Shown: positions 50,885 to 59,107 of the stretch, piece by piece
Numbering within the stretch: position 1 is the stretch's first letter
Layout of the letters: each line of letters opens with the position of its first letter
Translations under genes and position numbers: made by a program
Source: Alphaproteobacteria bacterium
GTDB taxonomy: Bacteria > Myxococcota_A > UBA796 > CAJQPC01
DNA length: 64,000 nt
Assembly: GCA_020632795.1 (NCBI GenBank)
Contig: JACKEV010000014.1
Span: 310,001-374,000 of the forward strand
Direction of reading: 5' to 3'
The notes under the pieces: generated by a model
What the model saw: the letters and a program-made list of their open reading frames with translations, nothing else
Databases searched by the model: none
What the model was told of the DNA's origin: nothing

Positions 50885-53731
50885 ATGTCGCCGCTTCTCC
50901 TGCTGATCGCCGCCGTCCAGGCCGATCCGGGCTGGTCCGCCCGGCTGCCCGCCTACAGCTACAGCACCCCGCTCGCCTGGGAGGCCGATCGCGTCGCGGT
51001 GGGCACCGACGACGGCGAGGTGCTGGTGTTCGACGCCCAGGGGCGGCCGGTCAGCCGGTGGAGCGTCCATCGCCTGGGGGTGGCCGAGCTGTCCCTGAGT
51101 GAGGACGGCGACCGCCTCCTCACCGTCGACTGGAAGGGCAAGGTCACCGTCTGGGACACCGACACCGGGAAGAAGCTGGTCCGCTGGAAGCCCGACGGCC
51201 GGTGGAGCTGGCCCAGCGCGACCCTGTCCCCGGACGGCCGGGTCGCCCTGTACACCGGCGGGGACGCCGCCGAGCTGCGCCCCGTCGACGGCGGCCCCAA
51301 GCGCACCCTGTGGGACACCAGCCCCAGCGACACCGACACGATGGGCTTCGTGGGCGACAAGGTCTACGCGCCGGCCGACTGGTCGACCCTGGGCACCTGG
51401 GACGTCGCCTCGGGCGCGCCCGGCCGGGCGGTGCCCCTGCAGGGCAGCAGCTACGCCATCCGCGAGGGCGGCGGCCTGCTCTACAACATGGACCACGACG
51501 GCCGGGTCCAGCGGATCGACCCCGCCACGGGCCAGAGCGAGCGCCTCGACCTGACCGGGCTCTCGGACCTGCCCCTCGCGGTCAGCCCCGACGGCGGTCG
51601 GCTCAGCTTCGGCACCCTCGCGGTGGACGGGGTGGGGGCCAGCGTCGCCACCTGGGACGTCGCCGAGGAGCGCCACCTGGCCATGGGCCCGTCCTTCCCC
51701 GACGGCCTCGCCGCGCTGGTCTACAGCCCCGACGGCGGTCGGCTCGCGGCGGTCAGCGGCACCGAGCTGCGGATCTTCGACGCCCCCTCCGGCGAGGAGG
51801 CCCCCGCCCCGCCCCACGGCGCCGAGGTGCGCGCTCTGGGCTTCTCCGGCGAGCAGGCCGTGGCGGTCTACCTCAACGGCGAGGTCTGGACCTGGCACCT
51901 GGAGGGCGGCGCGGTCGCCATCCACGCCCAGCTCCCCATGAGCACCGGCGGCTGGGGCGGCCAGGAGGTCGCCCTGCGCCCCGACGGCCAGGAGCTGGCG
52001 ATGGTGACCCGCGCCGGCAGCCTGGTCCGCTGGGACCTGGCCACGAACACCGAGATCGAGGTGCTCATGGCCGAGGTCGAGGACTACCTCCAGGTCTTCT
52101 ACGGCTTCGACGGCTCCCTGGCGGCGGTGGGCAGCGACTGGATCGTCACCTGGGACCCCGAGGGCGAGATGGTCGGCAAGATCCCCATCTACGACGCCGA
52201 TCTGGTGGCGGTGGGCGCCGGGGGCCAGCGCATCGCGACCAGCGGCTACAACGGCAACCTCGCCCTGCACGAGATCGCCGAGGACAAGGTGGCCTGGACC
52301 GCCCGGGTGGACGGCGGCCTGGTGGACCTGCGCTTCCTGCCCTCCGGGGCCCTGCTGGGGACGGACTGGAGCGGCACGCTCCGCTTCTTCGACGGCGAGA
52401 CCGGCCAGCCGGACCTCACCCGCTTCAAGGATGCCCTGCTCATGGACTCCATGGAGGAGGCCGAGGCCGCGACGACCGACCCCACGGGCGCCTGGCACCT
52501 CGCCTCCGGGGACGCCGGGGACCTCGCCCTCCGGAGCCTGCCCGACGGGGAGCTGGCCAGCGTGGTGTTCCACCAGTGGCCCTGGGACTTCGGGCAGAGC
52601 TACGCCCGCGTCGCGATGCACCCCGACGGCCAGCGCGCCCTGACCGCCAACCCGCGCGGGGTCGTCCAGCTCTGGGACCTCTCCGAGGAGACCGGGCGCC
52701 TCACGCGCACCTTCGACGCCCCCCAGCCCGGCGCCTTCGCGGTGACGGGCGGCGGCGGCCAGCTCGCGGCCGGCCTGAGCGAGGGGCGGCTGATGGTGTG
52801 GGACGCGGCCGGCGCCCTGCGCGAGGTCACCTTGGAGGGCGAGCCGCTCGACCTCGCGATCTCCCCGGACGGCCGGCACCTCGTGGTGGCGCTCGCCGAG
52901 CGCATCGAGCTGTACGGCCTCGACGACCTCGCCCTCCGCTGGAGCGCCGAGCCCTTCGGCTACATCGCGCGCACGGTCCGCTTCGACGCGGGCGGCGCGG
53001 TGGTCTGGGTCCAGGCCGACGACGGCACCCTGGCCCGGCTGGACGTGGCCACTGGCGAGAGCCTCTATGTCGACCTGCCCATCTGGCCGAGCGGCTTCAC
53101 CCGGCTGGACGACGGGCGCTTCGTGGTGCTCTCGGACTACGACGGCCTGGCCGTGCAGAAGGCGGACGGCGGCTGGAAGACCCGCCGCGTGCCCCGCCGG
53201 AAGCGCTGGGATCTGTCGGGTGAGGTGGTCTCCTGCGGCGACCGCGTGATCCTGGGGACCTTCAGCTTCTGGGGGGCTGGAGCCCCCGCCTTCTACAGCA
53301 CCCGGGACGGCATCAAGGGTCGGCTGGGCGCGGCCGAGACCGAGGGCCTGAGCCCCGAGCGCCTGGCCTGCCAGGGCGACCGGGTGGCCGCGGCCCAGTC
53401 CGGCGGTCAGGTCCGCATCCTCGACTTCCCCGAAGGCCGCACCCTGCGCGAGCTGCCCGGCGACGGCACCGCCATCGCGGACCTGGCCTTCCTGCCCGGC
53501 GGGCGCCTGGCCACCGCCTCGCTGTCCGGCTTCGTGCGGATCTGGGACGTGGAGACCGGCGCGCTGATCTCCGAGCACGCCCACCGCGACGAGATCATCC
53601 CGCCGCCGCCCCCGCCCCCCGGGGCCGCCTGGGGCGAGGCCCTTGAGCTGGGGGGGGAGGGAGGGCTGCTGGAGCAGCTCTTCCTGGAGGGCGAGGGCGC
53701 GCCGCTGGAGGCGCCGCCGTCCGAGGAGTGA
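50885..53731 (+). CDS. Exported WD40-like beta-propeller protein
   Basis: The 948-residue protein has a short signal peptide (MSPLLLLIAAVQADPG) and at least fourteen WD40-like blades with recurring LSPDGGRLA- and VWDxxTG-type motifs (KVTVWDTDTG, LVYSPDGGRLAAVSG, VRIWDVETG). This suggests two seven-bladed propellers in tandem. It ends in a Pro-rich run (IIPPPPPPPGAA) and an acidic tail. The start ATG 50885 has GGAGG seven bases upstream. It is probably periplasmic and acts as a binding platform. The next gene encodes a lipoprotein and may be in the same operon. Confidence 0.88.
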   Translation: MSPLLLLIAAVQADPGWSARLPAYSYSTPLAWEADRVAVGTDDGEVLVFDAQGRPVSRWSVHRLGVAELSLSEDGDRLLTVDWKGKVTVWDTDTGKKLVRWKPDGRWSWPSATLSPDGRVALYTGGDAAELRPVDGGPKRTLWDTSPSDTDTMGFVGDKVYAPADWSTLGTWDVASGAPGRAVPLQGSSYAIREGGGLLYNMDHDGRVQRIDPATGQSERLDLTGLSDLPLAVSPDGGRLSFGTLAVDGVGASVATWDVAEERHLAMGPSFPDGLAALVYSPDGGRLAAVSGTELRIFDAPSGEEAPAPPHGAEVRALGFSGEQAVAVYLNGEVWTWHLEGGAVAIHAQLPMSTGGWGGQEVALRPDGQELAMVTRAGSLVRWDLATNTEIEVLMAEVEDYLQVFYGFDGSLAAVGSDWIVTWDPEGEMVGKIPIYDADLVAVGAGGQRIATSGYNGNLALHEIAEDKVAWTARVDGGLVDLRFLPSGALLGTDWSGTLRFFDGETGQPDLTRFKDALLMDSMEEAEAATTDPTGAWHLASGDAGDLALRSLPDGELASVVFHQWPWDFGQSYARVAMHPDGQRALTANPRGVVQLWDLSEETGRLTRTFDAPQPGAFAVTGGGGQLAAGLSEGRLMVWDAAGALREVTLEGEPLDLAISPDGRHLVVALAERIELYGLDDLALRWSAEPFGYIARTVRFDAGGAVVWVQADDGTLARLDVATGESLYVDLPIWPSGFTRLDDGRFVVLSDYDGLAVQKADGGWKTRRVPRRKRWDLSGEVVSCGDRVILGTFSFWGAGAPAFYSTRDGIKGRLGAAETEGLSPERLACQGDRVAAAQSGGQVRILDFPEGRTLRELPGDGTAIADLAFLPGGRLATASLSGFVRIWDVETGALISEHAHRDEIIPPPPPPPGAAWGEALELGGEGGLLEQLFLEGEGAPLEAPPSEE

Positions 53732-53786
53732 CCGGCCGACCGGCCGCGCGATACACTCCCGGCGCCCCTCCACCTCTGGAGCCCCG

Positions 53787-54581
53787 ATGATCCTCGCCCT
53801 CCTGCTGCTCGGCTGCACAGACCCCGAGCCCATCGCCAAGGCGGCCTGCCAGGCCGTGCCCGGCCTCTCCGTCGACCCCGAAGGCCTCGCGCTGCTGGAG
53901 CCCCTGCTCACCCCGACCGAGGGCACCCTGCTCGCCCAGGCCGAGCCCACCCTGGGCCTCACGGCGGCCGGCCCGGCCACGATGGCGAAGCTGCGCGCCG
54001 AGGCGTCGTGTGAGGTCGGGGAGGTGGAGTCGGCGGGCTCGGGGCGCTGGGCGGTCCCGGTGACCCGCACCGCGCCCTCCATCACGCCGGACGGCCAGCT
54101 CGGCGAGCCCGAGACCACCGAGCTGTCCTGGCAGGTGGTCGCCGACGACGGCGGCCGGGTCGAGACCGGGCTCAAGAAGGCCATCGCGATGCGCAAGAGC
54201 GCCCACGAGGCGGTCGAGCAGGACGACCTGCGCCGCGCGGCCAGCACCCTGCGGGCCCTCAAGAAGAGCTACGGCGACCCCGCCCTGGCGGTGGACATCG
54301 CCCTGGCCGAGGCGGCCTTCGACAAGCGCGAGTACGCCCGCAAGCTGCAGAACGTCTTCGTCTCCGCCGACGACGTGGTGGTCGCGACCTTGACCAACAG
54401 CGGCGACAAGGCCCTGAGCGCGGTCACCGTGGCCGCCGACTTCGAGACCGCGGAGGGCCCGAAGCGCACCACCGCCGCGCTGACCGACGTCGCCGCCGGG
54501 GCGACGGTCGAGGTCCGCCTGGAGATCCCCGAGGGCGCTGAGGGCGGCGTCAAGCTGAGCACCGCCGACTTCGAGTTCTGA
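53787..54581 (+). CDS. Lipoprotein with C-terminal FxLyD-like beta domain
   Basis: The 264-residue protein has one of the shortest lipoprotein signals in the window (MILALLLLGC). ATG 53787 has GGAG six bases upstream; the frame opens earlier at 53643 inside the beta-propeller gene, but that start is not credible. The centre is helical (KAIAMRKSAHEAVEQDDLRR, then AASTLRALKKSYGDPALAVD). The C-terminal 75 residues (VFVSADDVVVATLTNSGDKA then VTVAADFETAEG) have the shape of an FxLyD-type immunoglobulin domain. The function is unknown. It lies 55 bases downstream of the propeller gene on the same strand. Confidence 0.8.
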   Translation: MILALLLLGCTDPEPIAKAACQAVPGLSVDPEGLALLEPLLTPTEGTLLAQAEPTLGLTAAGPATMAKLRAEASCEVGEVESAGSGRWAVPVTRTAPSITPDGQLGEPETTELSWQVVADDGGRVETGLKKAIAMRKSAHEAVEQDDLRRAASTLRALKKSYGDPALAVDIALAEAAFDKREYARKLQNVFVSADDVVVATLTNSGDKALSAVTVAADFETAEGPKRTTAALTDVAAGATVEVRLEIPEGAEGGVKLSTADFEF

Positions 54582-54593
54582 GGAGGGGCGCGC

Positions 54594-55304
54594 TCAGCGG
54601 GGCCGTTCGTAGAGGAAGCGGCTGCCACCGACCCGCACCAGGTCGCCGTTGTTGAGGGGCCGCTCCCGGATCGGCTCGCCGTTGACGTGCACGGGGGCCC
54701 GCCAGGTGTGGCGGTGGATGACGTGCTGGCGGCCGTTCCAGCGCAGCGCGGCGACCTCACCCCAGGTGAGCCACCCCCGCACCGGGATCAGGGCCCCGCC
54801 GCCGAAGGTGAGGCCACCCTCCTCGGGGAACCAGAAGTGGGTGGGGCGCTCCGCGTCGATGAGCCGGGCGTGCTCCACGGCGCGGGCGTTGCGCTGCATC
54901 ATCTCAATGGCGGCGGGGGAGAGCTGGTAGGTCGCGCCCTGGTCGGGCATCAGCGTGGCCGGGGAGTAGGCGGGCAGGTAGTCGATGAGCCGGCCCTTCC
55001 AGAAGCGGTCCCGCACGCCGTCTTCCAGGTAGATGAGGGTGAAGCGCCCGATCCGCAGCTCGTCCCGGGTGCTGAGGACGTGGTCCTGGATGACCTTCCC
55101 GTTGACCAGGGTGCCGTTCTGGGCGTCGAGGTCGTGCAGCACGGCCCGGCCCCCGATGCGGACGATGCGGGCGTGCTCCCGGCTGACCGAGACGTTGGGG
55201 AGCTGGAGGTCGGCGTCGTCGCTGCGCCCGATGAGGGTCTCCCCCTCCGGCAGGGCGAAGACCTGGCTGCGCTGCTGGGTGAGCTTGACGATGAGCCGTG
55301 GCAT
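54594..55304 (-). CDS. Protein with FHA domain and a second FHA-like segment
   Basis: The 236-residue protein has a clear N-terminal FHA domain (GETLIGRSDDADLQLPNVSV, SREHARIV, DLDAQNGTLVNG) at about 20-95. The C-terminal third (about 165-236) repeats the outline more weakly (GGLTFGGGALIPVRGWLTW, HVNGEPIRERPLNNGDLVRV) without the arginine and serine that contact phosphothreonine. A helical linker lies between. ATG 55304 is preferred to the TTG one codon upstream. It is convergent to the lipoprotein gene and divergent from the phosphatidylcholine synthase gene. Phosphothreonine partners could come from the kinases here. Confidence 0.88.
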   Translation of the reverse strand: MPRLIVKLTQQRSQVFALPEGETLIGRSDDADLQLPNVSVSREHARIVRIGGRAVLHDLDAQNGTLVNGKVIQDHVLSTRDELRIGRFTLIYLEDGVRDRFWKGRLIDYLPAYSPATLMPDQGATYQLSPAAIEMMQRNARAVEHARLIDAERPTHFWFPEEGGLTFGGGALIPVRGWLTWGEVAALRWNGRQHVIHRHTWRAPVHVNGEPIRERPLNNGDLVRVGGSRFLYERPR

Positions 55305-55398
55305 CAAGAGCGTTTATCCCGGGGAAGCCGAGGCGGCTTCATGGAGACAGCGCGGGCGTAGGGTGCCGCCGTTTGCCCCAGCGCCTCCAGGGGCTTAC

Positions 55399-56160
55399 AT
55401 GCGCCCGACCCGACCCCGCTCCGGAGCCCCCATCCCTGACGCGCGCCCCCCCGTGACGCCCCTCCGGCGGCTCCTGGCGTGGGGGGTCCACCTCTACACC
55501 GCCAGCGGGGTGCTGTGGGGGCTGTTCGCCTTGGAGGCCATCTTCGAGGGCCGCTACGGGCACGCCTACTGGTGGATGCTGTTCGCGGTGGTCGTGGACA
55601 GCACCGATGGCCCGATGGCCCGGCGGATCCGGGTCAAGGAGGCCGTCCCGGAGATCGACGGGGCGCTGCTCGACAACATCGTCGACTTCCTCACCTGGAC
55701 GTTCGTGCCCCTGGTGCTCATCTGGCACGCCGGCTGGGCGCCGGACCCGGCCTGGCCCTGGCTGGCCCTGGCCCTGGTGGGCAGCCTGTACGCCTTCTCC
55801 CACGCGGACGCCAAGCAGACGAAGAAGGGCTTCTTCCGGGGTTTTCCTTCGTACTGGAACGTCGCGGCCTTCTACATCGACGTCTACGTGCGCCACCTCG
55901 GGGCGTGGGCGGTCGCCGGGGTGCTGGCCGGGCTCGCCCTGCTCAGCGTCCTGCCGGTGCGCTTCGTCTACCCCAACCGGGTCAAGCGCTTCCGCCCCTT
56001 CTTCTTCGGCGGGGGCGCGCTGAGCGCGGCGCTGTACTTCTACATGTTCTCGATCTACCCCGACGTACCGGCGTGGATGATCGGCGCCGCGAGCCTCTAC
56101 CCGGCGGGGTACGTCCTCGCGTCGGTGTACCTGGACTGGGAGGATCGGAGGAGCGCGTAG
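55399..56160 (+). CDS. pcs: CDP-alcohol phosphatidyltransferase, likely phosphatidylcholine synthase
   Basis: The 253-residue membrane protein carries the CDP-alcohol phosphotransferase signature in the spaced form of phosphatidylcholine synthases: DSTDGPMARR, then PEIDGALLDNIVD (about 70-100). It also has SHADAKQTKKGFFRGFPSYW and NVAAFYIDVYV. Pcs (EC 2.7.8.24) condenses choline with CDP-diacylglycerol to give phosphatidylcholine in one step. The length and about eight membrane helices agree. ATG 55399 begins with a basic, Pro-rich segment before the first helix. No choline transporter is adjacent. Confidence 0.88.
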   Translation: MRPTRPRSGAPIPDARPPVTPLRRLLAWGVHLYTASGVLWGLFALEAIFEGRYGHAYWWMLFAVVVDSTDGPMARRIRVKEAVPEIDGALLDNIVDFLTWTFVPLVLIWHAGWAPDPAWPWLALALVGSLYAFSHADAKQTKKGFFRGFPSYWNVAAFYIDVYVRHLGAWAVAGVLAGLALLSVLPVRFVYPNRVKRFRPFFFGGGALSAALYFYMFSIYPDVPAWMIGAASLYPAGYVLASVYLDWEDRRSA

Positions 56161-56318
56161 GGGCCGCTATCGTAGCGGGGGTGGTTGCTGAAGGGTCGGT
56201 GAGGACAGGTGATGTCTTGCTCAGTTCGAAGGGGGGGCGACTCCCCGAGATGGGGCTCGTCCGGTGCTCCACACCGGCTCCGGACTCGCTGGAGGCTTGG
56301 TGGAGTGGGCGGAAGTCA
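56161..56318. other. Structured spacer after pcs (possible relative of the three-hairpin element)
   Basis: The region has CCCC-GAGAT-GGGG (about 56243-56255), CCGGTG-CTCCA-CACCGG (56261-56277) and CTCC-N9-GGAG (about 56278-56294) hairpins in a row. The middle one is close to CCAGTG-TTCCA-CACCGG inside hairpin 1 of copy A at 14025-14039. It is too diverged to call a full copy. Confidence 0.45.
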
Positions 56319-56474
56319 GCGTGGAGGGGGCGCGTCCAGCGCCCGGGAGATCTTCCTCTTCATCCTGATTATCAGATCGGGGCCACCAAGGGACCTTATG
56401 AGTCCCTATTGGCTCCCTTGACTTCAACGCTATCTCTGCGGGTCTCCCGGGCGCTGGACGCGCCCCCTCCACGC
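56319..56474. repeat. Perfect 32-bp inverted repeat flanking a 92-bp core
   Basis: The left arm, 56319-56350 (begins GCGTGGAGGGGGCG), is the exact reverse complement of the right arm, 56443-56474. The 92-base core is lower in GC and contains its own stem, CCAAGGGAC with GTCCC(TA)TTGG around CTTATGA (about 56384-56413). No target duplication is evident at the outer edges. It could be a miniature inverted-repeat element, a long structured RNA or a protein-binding cruciform. Confidence 0.9.
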
Positions 56475-56569
56475 CAAGAATCACACCTTTCTCAGACCCT
56501 CCAGCGAGTCCTGGAACGGACGAGCTCATCCCCGGGGAGCCCCGGCGTCAGCACCCTCCATGAAGGCCT

Positions 56570-56743
56570 TCAAGAACCTGCCACCGGCTCCGCCCAGTAG
56601 AACTGCTTGTGCCCCCGCGCCGTGAACCGCGCCACCATCGCCTCGGCCTCCTCCTCGCTCGCGCACCGGGCCACCTCGAACACCTGCCCGTTGTCGTCCT
56701 GCCGCATCACCTTGTGGGGCACCGGCGCGGCCTCCCGAGCCAT
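56570..56743 (-). CDS. Small SPOR-like protein
   Basis: The 57-residue protein (MAREAAPVPHKVMRQDDNGQ, then VFEVARCASEEEAEAMVARF and TARGHKQFYWAEP) matches a family of very short SPOR-related proteins with the RQDDNGN and GHKQxYW motifs. SPOR domains bind denuded peptidoglycan, but this one has no signal, so a cytosolic role is likelier. ATG 56743 shares one base with the stop of the lipoprotein gene (TGATG), so translation is coupled. Confidence 0.72.
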   Translation of the reverse strand: MAREAAPVPHKVMRQDDNGQVFEVARCASEEEAEAMVARFTARGHKQFYWAEPVAGS

Positions 56744-58197
56744 CAGTAGAGCCAGCCCCACCGGGCGTGGTCGGTCCCCAGCCGCACCTCGGTCTCCGCC
56801 TGGATGTCGAGGATCGTCGGCTCCCCGCTGCCGTCTCGGGCGTCCAGGTACATGCCGCAGGTGCCCGGGCCGTTCATCATCACCGGCTCCATCGGCCACA
56901 GGCCCGGCCCGCGGGGCGGCGGCAGGGTGAGGCTGGGGCCCGCACCCTCATGCAACACGATCTGCACGCTGTCCCCCGGGATGGCCTCCAGCTCGGCGTC
57001 CGGCTCGGCCCAGGACACCTCGGGGCAGGGGCTGGCGTCCCCGGAGCTGGCCGGGACCTGGAGCGTGCCGTTGTTCTCCACCGGCCAGATGTTGAACAGG
57101 TCGGTGACCGGCTGACCCCACCGCGTCCAGCTCTGCGCGCTGGTGTCGGTGGCCCACACCGCCGCCGTGGCGTCGTCCCGCAGCACGAACAGGAGGTCGC
57201 CGTCGGTGGTGATCTGCACCAGGGGGTTGGGGCAGGTGTGTTGCCAGTGGGGGCGCTGATCCTCGGGCAGCGCGGGCTGCACGGTGGTGGTCGTGTCGTT
57301 GCGCACGTCCGCCACCAGCAGGGTGTTGAGCATCGGGGCCTCCTCCCCCGTGCGCTGCCGGCCCACCAGCACGCGGCCCTCCACGCGGGTGTGCAGCACC
57401 ACCAGCTCCGCGAACGTCGCGTTCGGCCAGACCGTGCCCAGCGGCGCGGCGTTCACCGCGTCCGGGCGGTCCCACACCAGCGCGGCGCCGCCGCCCTCGT
57501 GGTCCTCGGACAGCCACACCATCACGCCGCCCACCATCAGGGTCTCCGCGGCGCGGTGGTCGCTCAGGTGCAGGGGATCGTCCTCCAGGGAGATCCAGCC
57601 GCACTGTGTGTCATCCAGGGTGCAGGCCGGCAGCCAGCCGTCCGTCCCGCGCCGGCCGATGGGGCGCCAGCCCTCCAGCACGGTCACCTGGCCGTCGGCG
57701 TCCATGAACAGGCCGGCCTGGGACCCGCGCGGCCGGGCCACCGAGCCGTCCGGGCCCAGGTACAGGGTCGGCCCGCTGTCCTGCGCCTCGGTGGTGCGGG
57801 CCACCCGCGCCCCGGCGCGGTCGAACACCACGACCTCGTCGAGGGCCTGGGACACCCCCGCGCCCTCCTCCCAGGTCCAGACCCCCAGCGCCCCGATCCA
57901 GTCGGCGTTCACGCTGAGCGAGAGCGTGAAGGTGGCGCCGTCGGGCGGGGAGAGGTCCTCCCCGAAGGTGTGCAGGGTGCGCGTCGTACCGTCCGCCTGC
58001 ATCGCGAGCAGGTCCTGGCCGTCCTGGGTCCACAAGGAGAGGCGCTCGGGGTCGCCGGTCTCCTCGGTCGGGCACAGCAGCGAGGTGACCTCGCCGCCGC
58101 TGTCCCACCCCGGCCCTCCGTTGAGCGCGGTGTCGGCGGTGTCCTTCCCCCGGCAGGCGCCGAGGCACAGCAGGATCGTCAGGAGCATCGGTCGCAT
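56743..58197 (-). CDS. Lipoprotein, predicted beta-propeller-like
   Basis: The 484-residue protein has the signal MRPMLLTILLCLGAC and an Asp/Thr/Gly-rich spacer (GKDTADTALNGGPGWDSGGE). The rest is strand-rich with repeated Asp-Gly turns (LWTQDGQDLLAMQADGTTRT, VVVFDRAGARVART, LFMDADGQVTVLEGW), compatible with a beta propeller. Cysteines are paired. No enzymatic motif is seen. Translation of the small SPOR-like gene is coupled to its stop codon. Confidence 0.78.
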   Translation of the reverse strand: MRPMLLTILLCLGACRGKDTADTALNGGPGWDSGGEVTSLLCPTEETGDPERLSLWTQDGQDLLAMQADGTTRTLHTFGEDLSPPDGATFTLSLSVNADWIGALGVWTWEEGAGVSQALDEVVVFDRAGARVARTTEAQDSGPTLYLGPDGSVARPRGSQAGLFMDADGQVTVLEGWRPIGRRGTDGWLPACTLDDTQCGWISLEDDPLHLSDHRAAETLMVGGVMVWLSEDHEGGGAALVWDRPDAVNAAPLGTVWPNATFAELVVLHTRVEGRVLVGRQRTGEEAPMLNTLLVADVRNDTTTTVQPALPEDQRPHWQHTCPNPLVQITTDGDLLFVLRDDATAAVWATDTSAQSWTRWGQPVTDLFNIWPVENNGTLQVPASSGDASPCPEVSWAEPDAELEAIPGDSVQIVLHEGAGPSLTLPPPRGPGLWPMEPVMMNGPGTCGMYLDARDGSGEPTILDIQAETEVRLGTDHARWGWLY

Positions 58198-58256
58198 GCC
58201 GGCAGTCTACCCCATGCGCCGCGACATCCGTCGCCCCGCCGGGATATGGACCCCCT

Positions 58257-59078
58257 ATGCTGGAGATCGAGCGCTATGGGCCGGTCGAGGCGCTGCACAT
58301 GGGCAAGCCCCTGCTCGTCGTCGGTCGGCCCATGATGACCGTGCGCTGCTACGCGGTGGACGGGCTCCTGGTGGACAGCGGGCTGCACCACCACCGCCGC
58401 GCGGTGCTCGACTTCGCCCGCGCGTGGGGCGCCGGCCGGGTCGCCTTGACCCACCACCACCAGGACCACAGTAACAACGCCGAGAACCTGCGGGTCGAGG
58501 GCCTGGAGGTCCTCGCCTCCCCGCAGACCCGGGCCATCCTGACCGAGGGCTTCCGCACCCACTTCTACGACCGCTGGGTCTGGGGAGACGCCCGGCGCAC
58601 CCGGGCCGCCCCGCTGGGCCCGGTCATCGAGACGGAGCGCCACCGCTTCGAGGTCCTCCCCGCCCCCGGCCACTGCGTCGATCAGGTCGTCTTCTACGAG
58701 CGGCGGGAGGGCTGGCTGTTCAGCGGGGACGCCTTCCTGGCCACGCGCATCAAGTACTTCCGCAGGGACGAGGACTTCGCCGCGACGGTCGAGACCACCC
58801 GCCGCCTGGCCGCGCTGGAGGTCAGCGCGCTGTTCTGCGCCCACCGCCCCCGGATCGACGGCGCCGCCTCCGCGATGCGGCAGAAGCTCGACTTCCTGGT
58901 CACCCTGGAGCAGCGGGTCCGCCACCTGCACGCCAGCGGCTGGCCCGACACAGCCATCGCCCGGGAGCTGATCGGCGCCGACCCGCTCTGGCTCCGCCTG
59001 ATGACCCTCGGCGACGCCTCGGCGGTCAACGTCGTGCGCTCGATCCTCCATGGACCGACGCCCCGGCGGCCTCGGTAG
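58257..59078 (+). CDS. Metallo-beta-lactamase fold hydrolase
   Basis: The 273-residue enzyme has the zinc motif THHHQDHSNN (HxHxDH form, about residues 62-71), LPAPGHCVDQVVFYE (about 125-139) and LFSGDAFLATRIKYF (about 145-159), so the first, second and bridging metal ligands are in place. The C-terminal ALFCAHRPRIDG holds a further histidine. It resembles glyoxalase II-like and lactamase-B2-type hydrolases of unknown substrate. It is divergent from the lipoprotein gene, with 59 bases between starts. Confidence 0.88.
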   Translation: MLEIERYGPVEALHMGKPLLVVGRPMMTVRCYAVDGLLVDSGLHHHRRAVLDFARAWGAGRVALTHHHQDHSNNAENLRVEGLEVLASPQTRAILTEGFRTHFYDRWVWGDARRTRAAPLGPVIETERHRFEVLPAPGHCVDQVVFYERREGWLFSGDAFLATRIKYFRRDEDFAATVETTRRLAALEVSALFCAHRPRIDGAASAMRQKLDFLVTLEQRVRHLHASGWPDTAIARELIGADPLWLRLMTLGDASAVNVVRSILHGPTPRRPR

Positions 59079-59107
59079 CCGCGCGGGGCGTCGTCGGGGT
59101 CAGGGGC

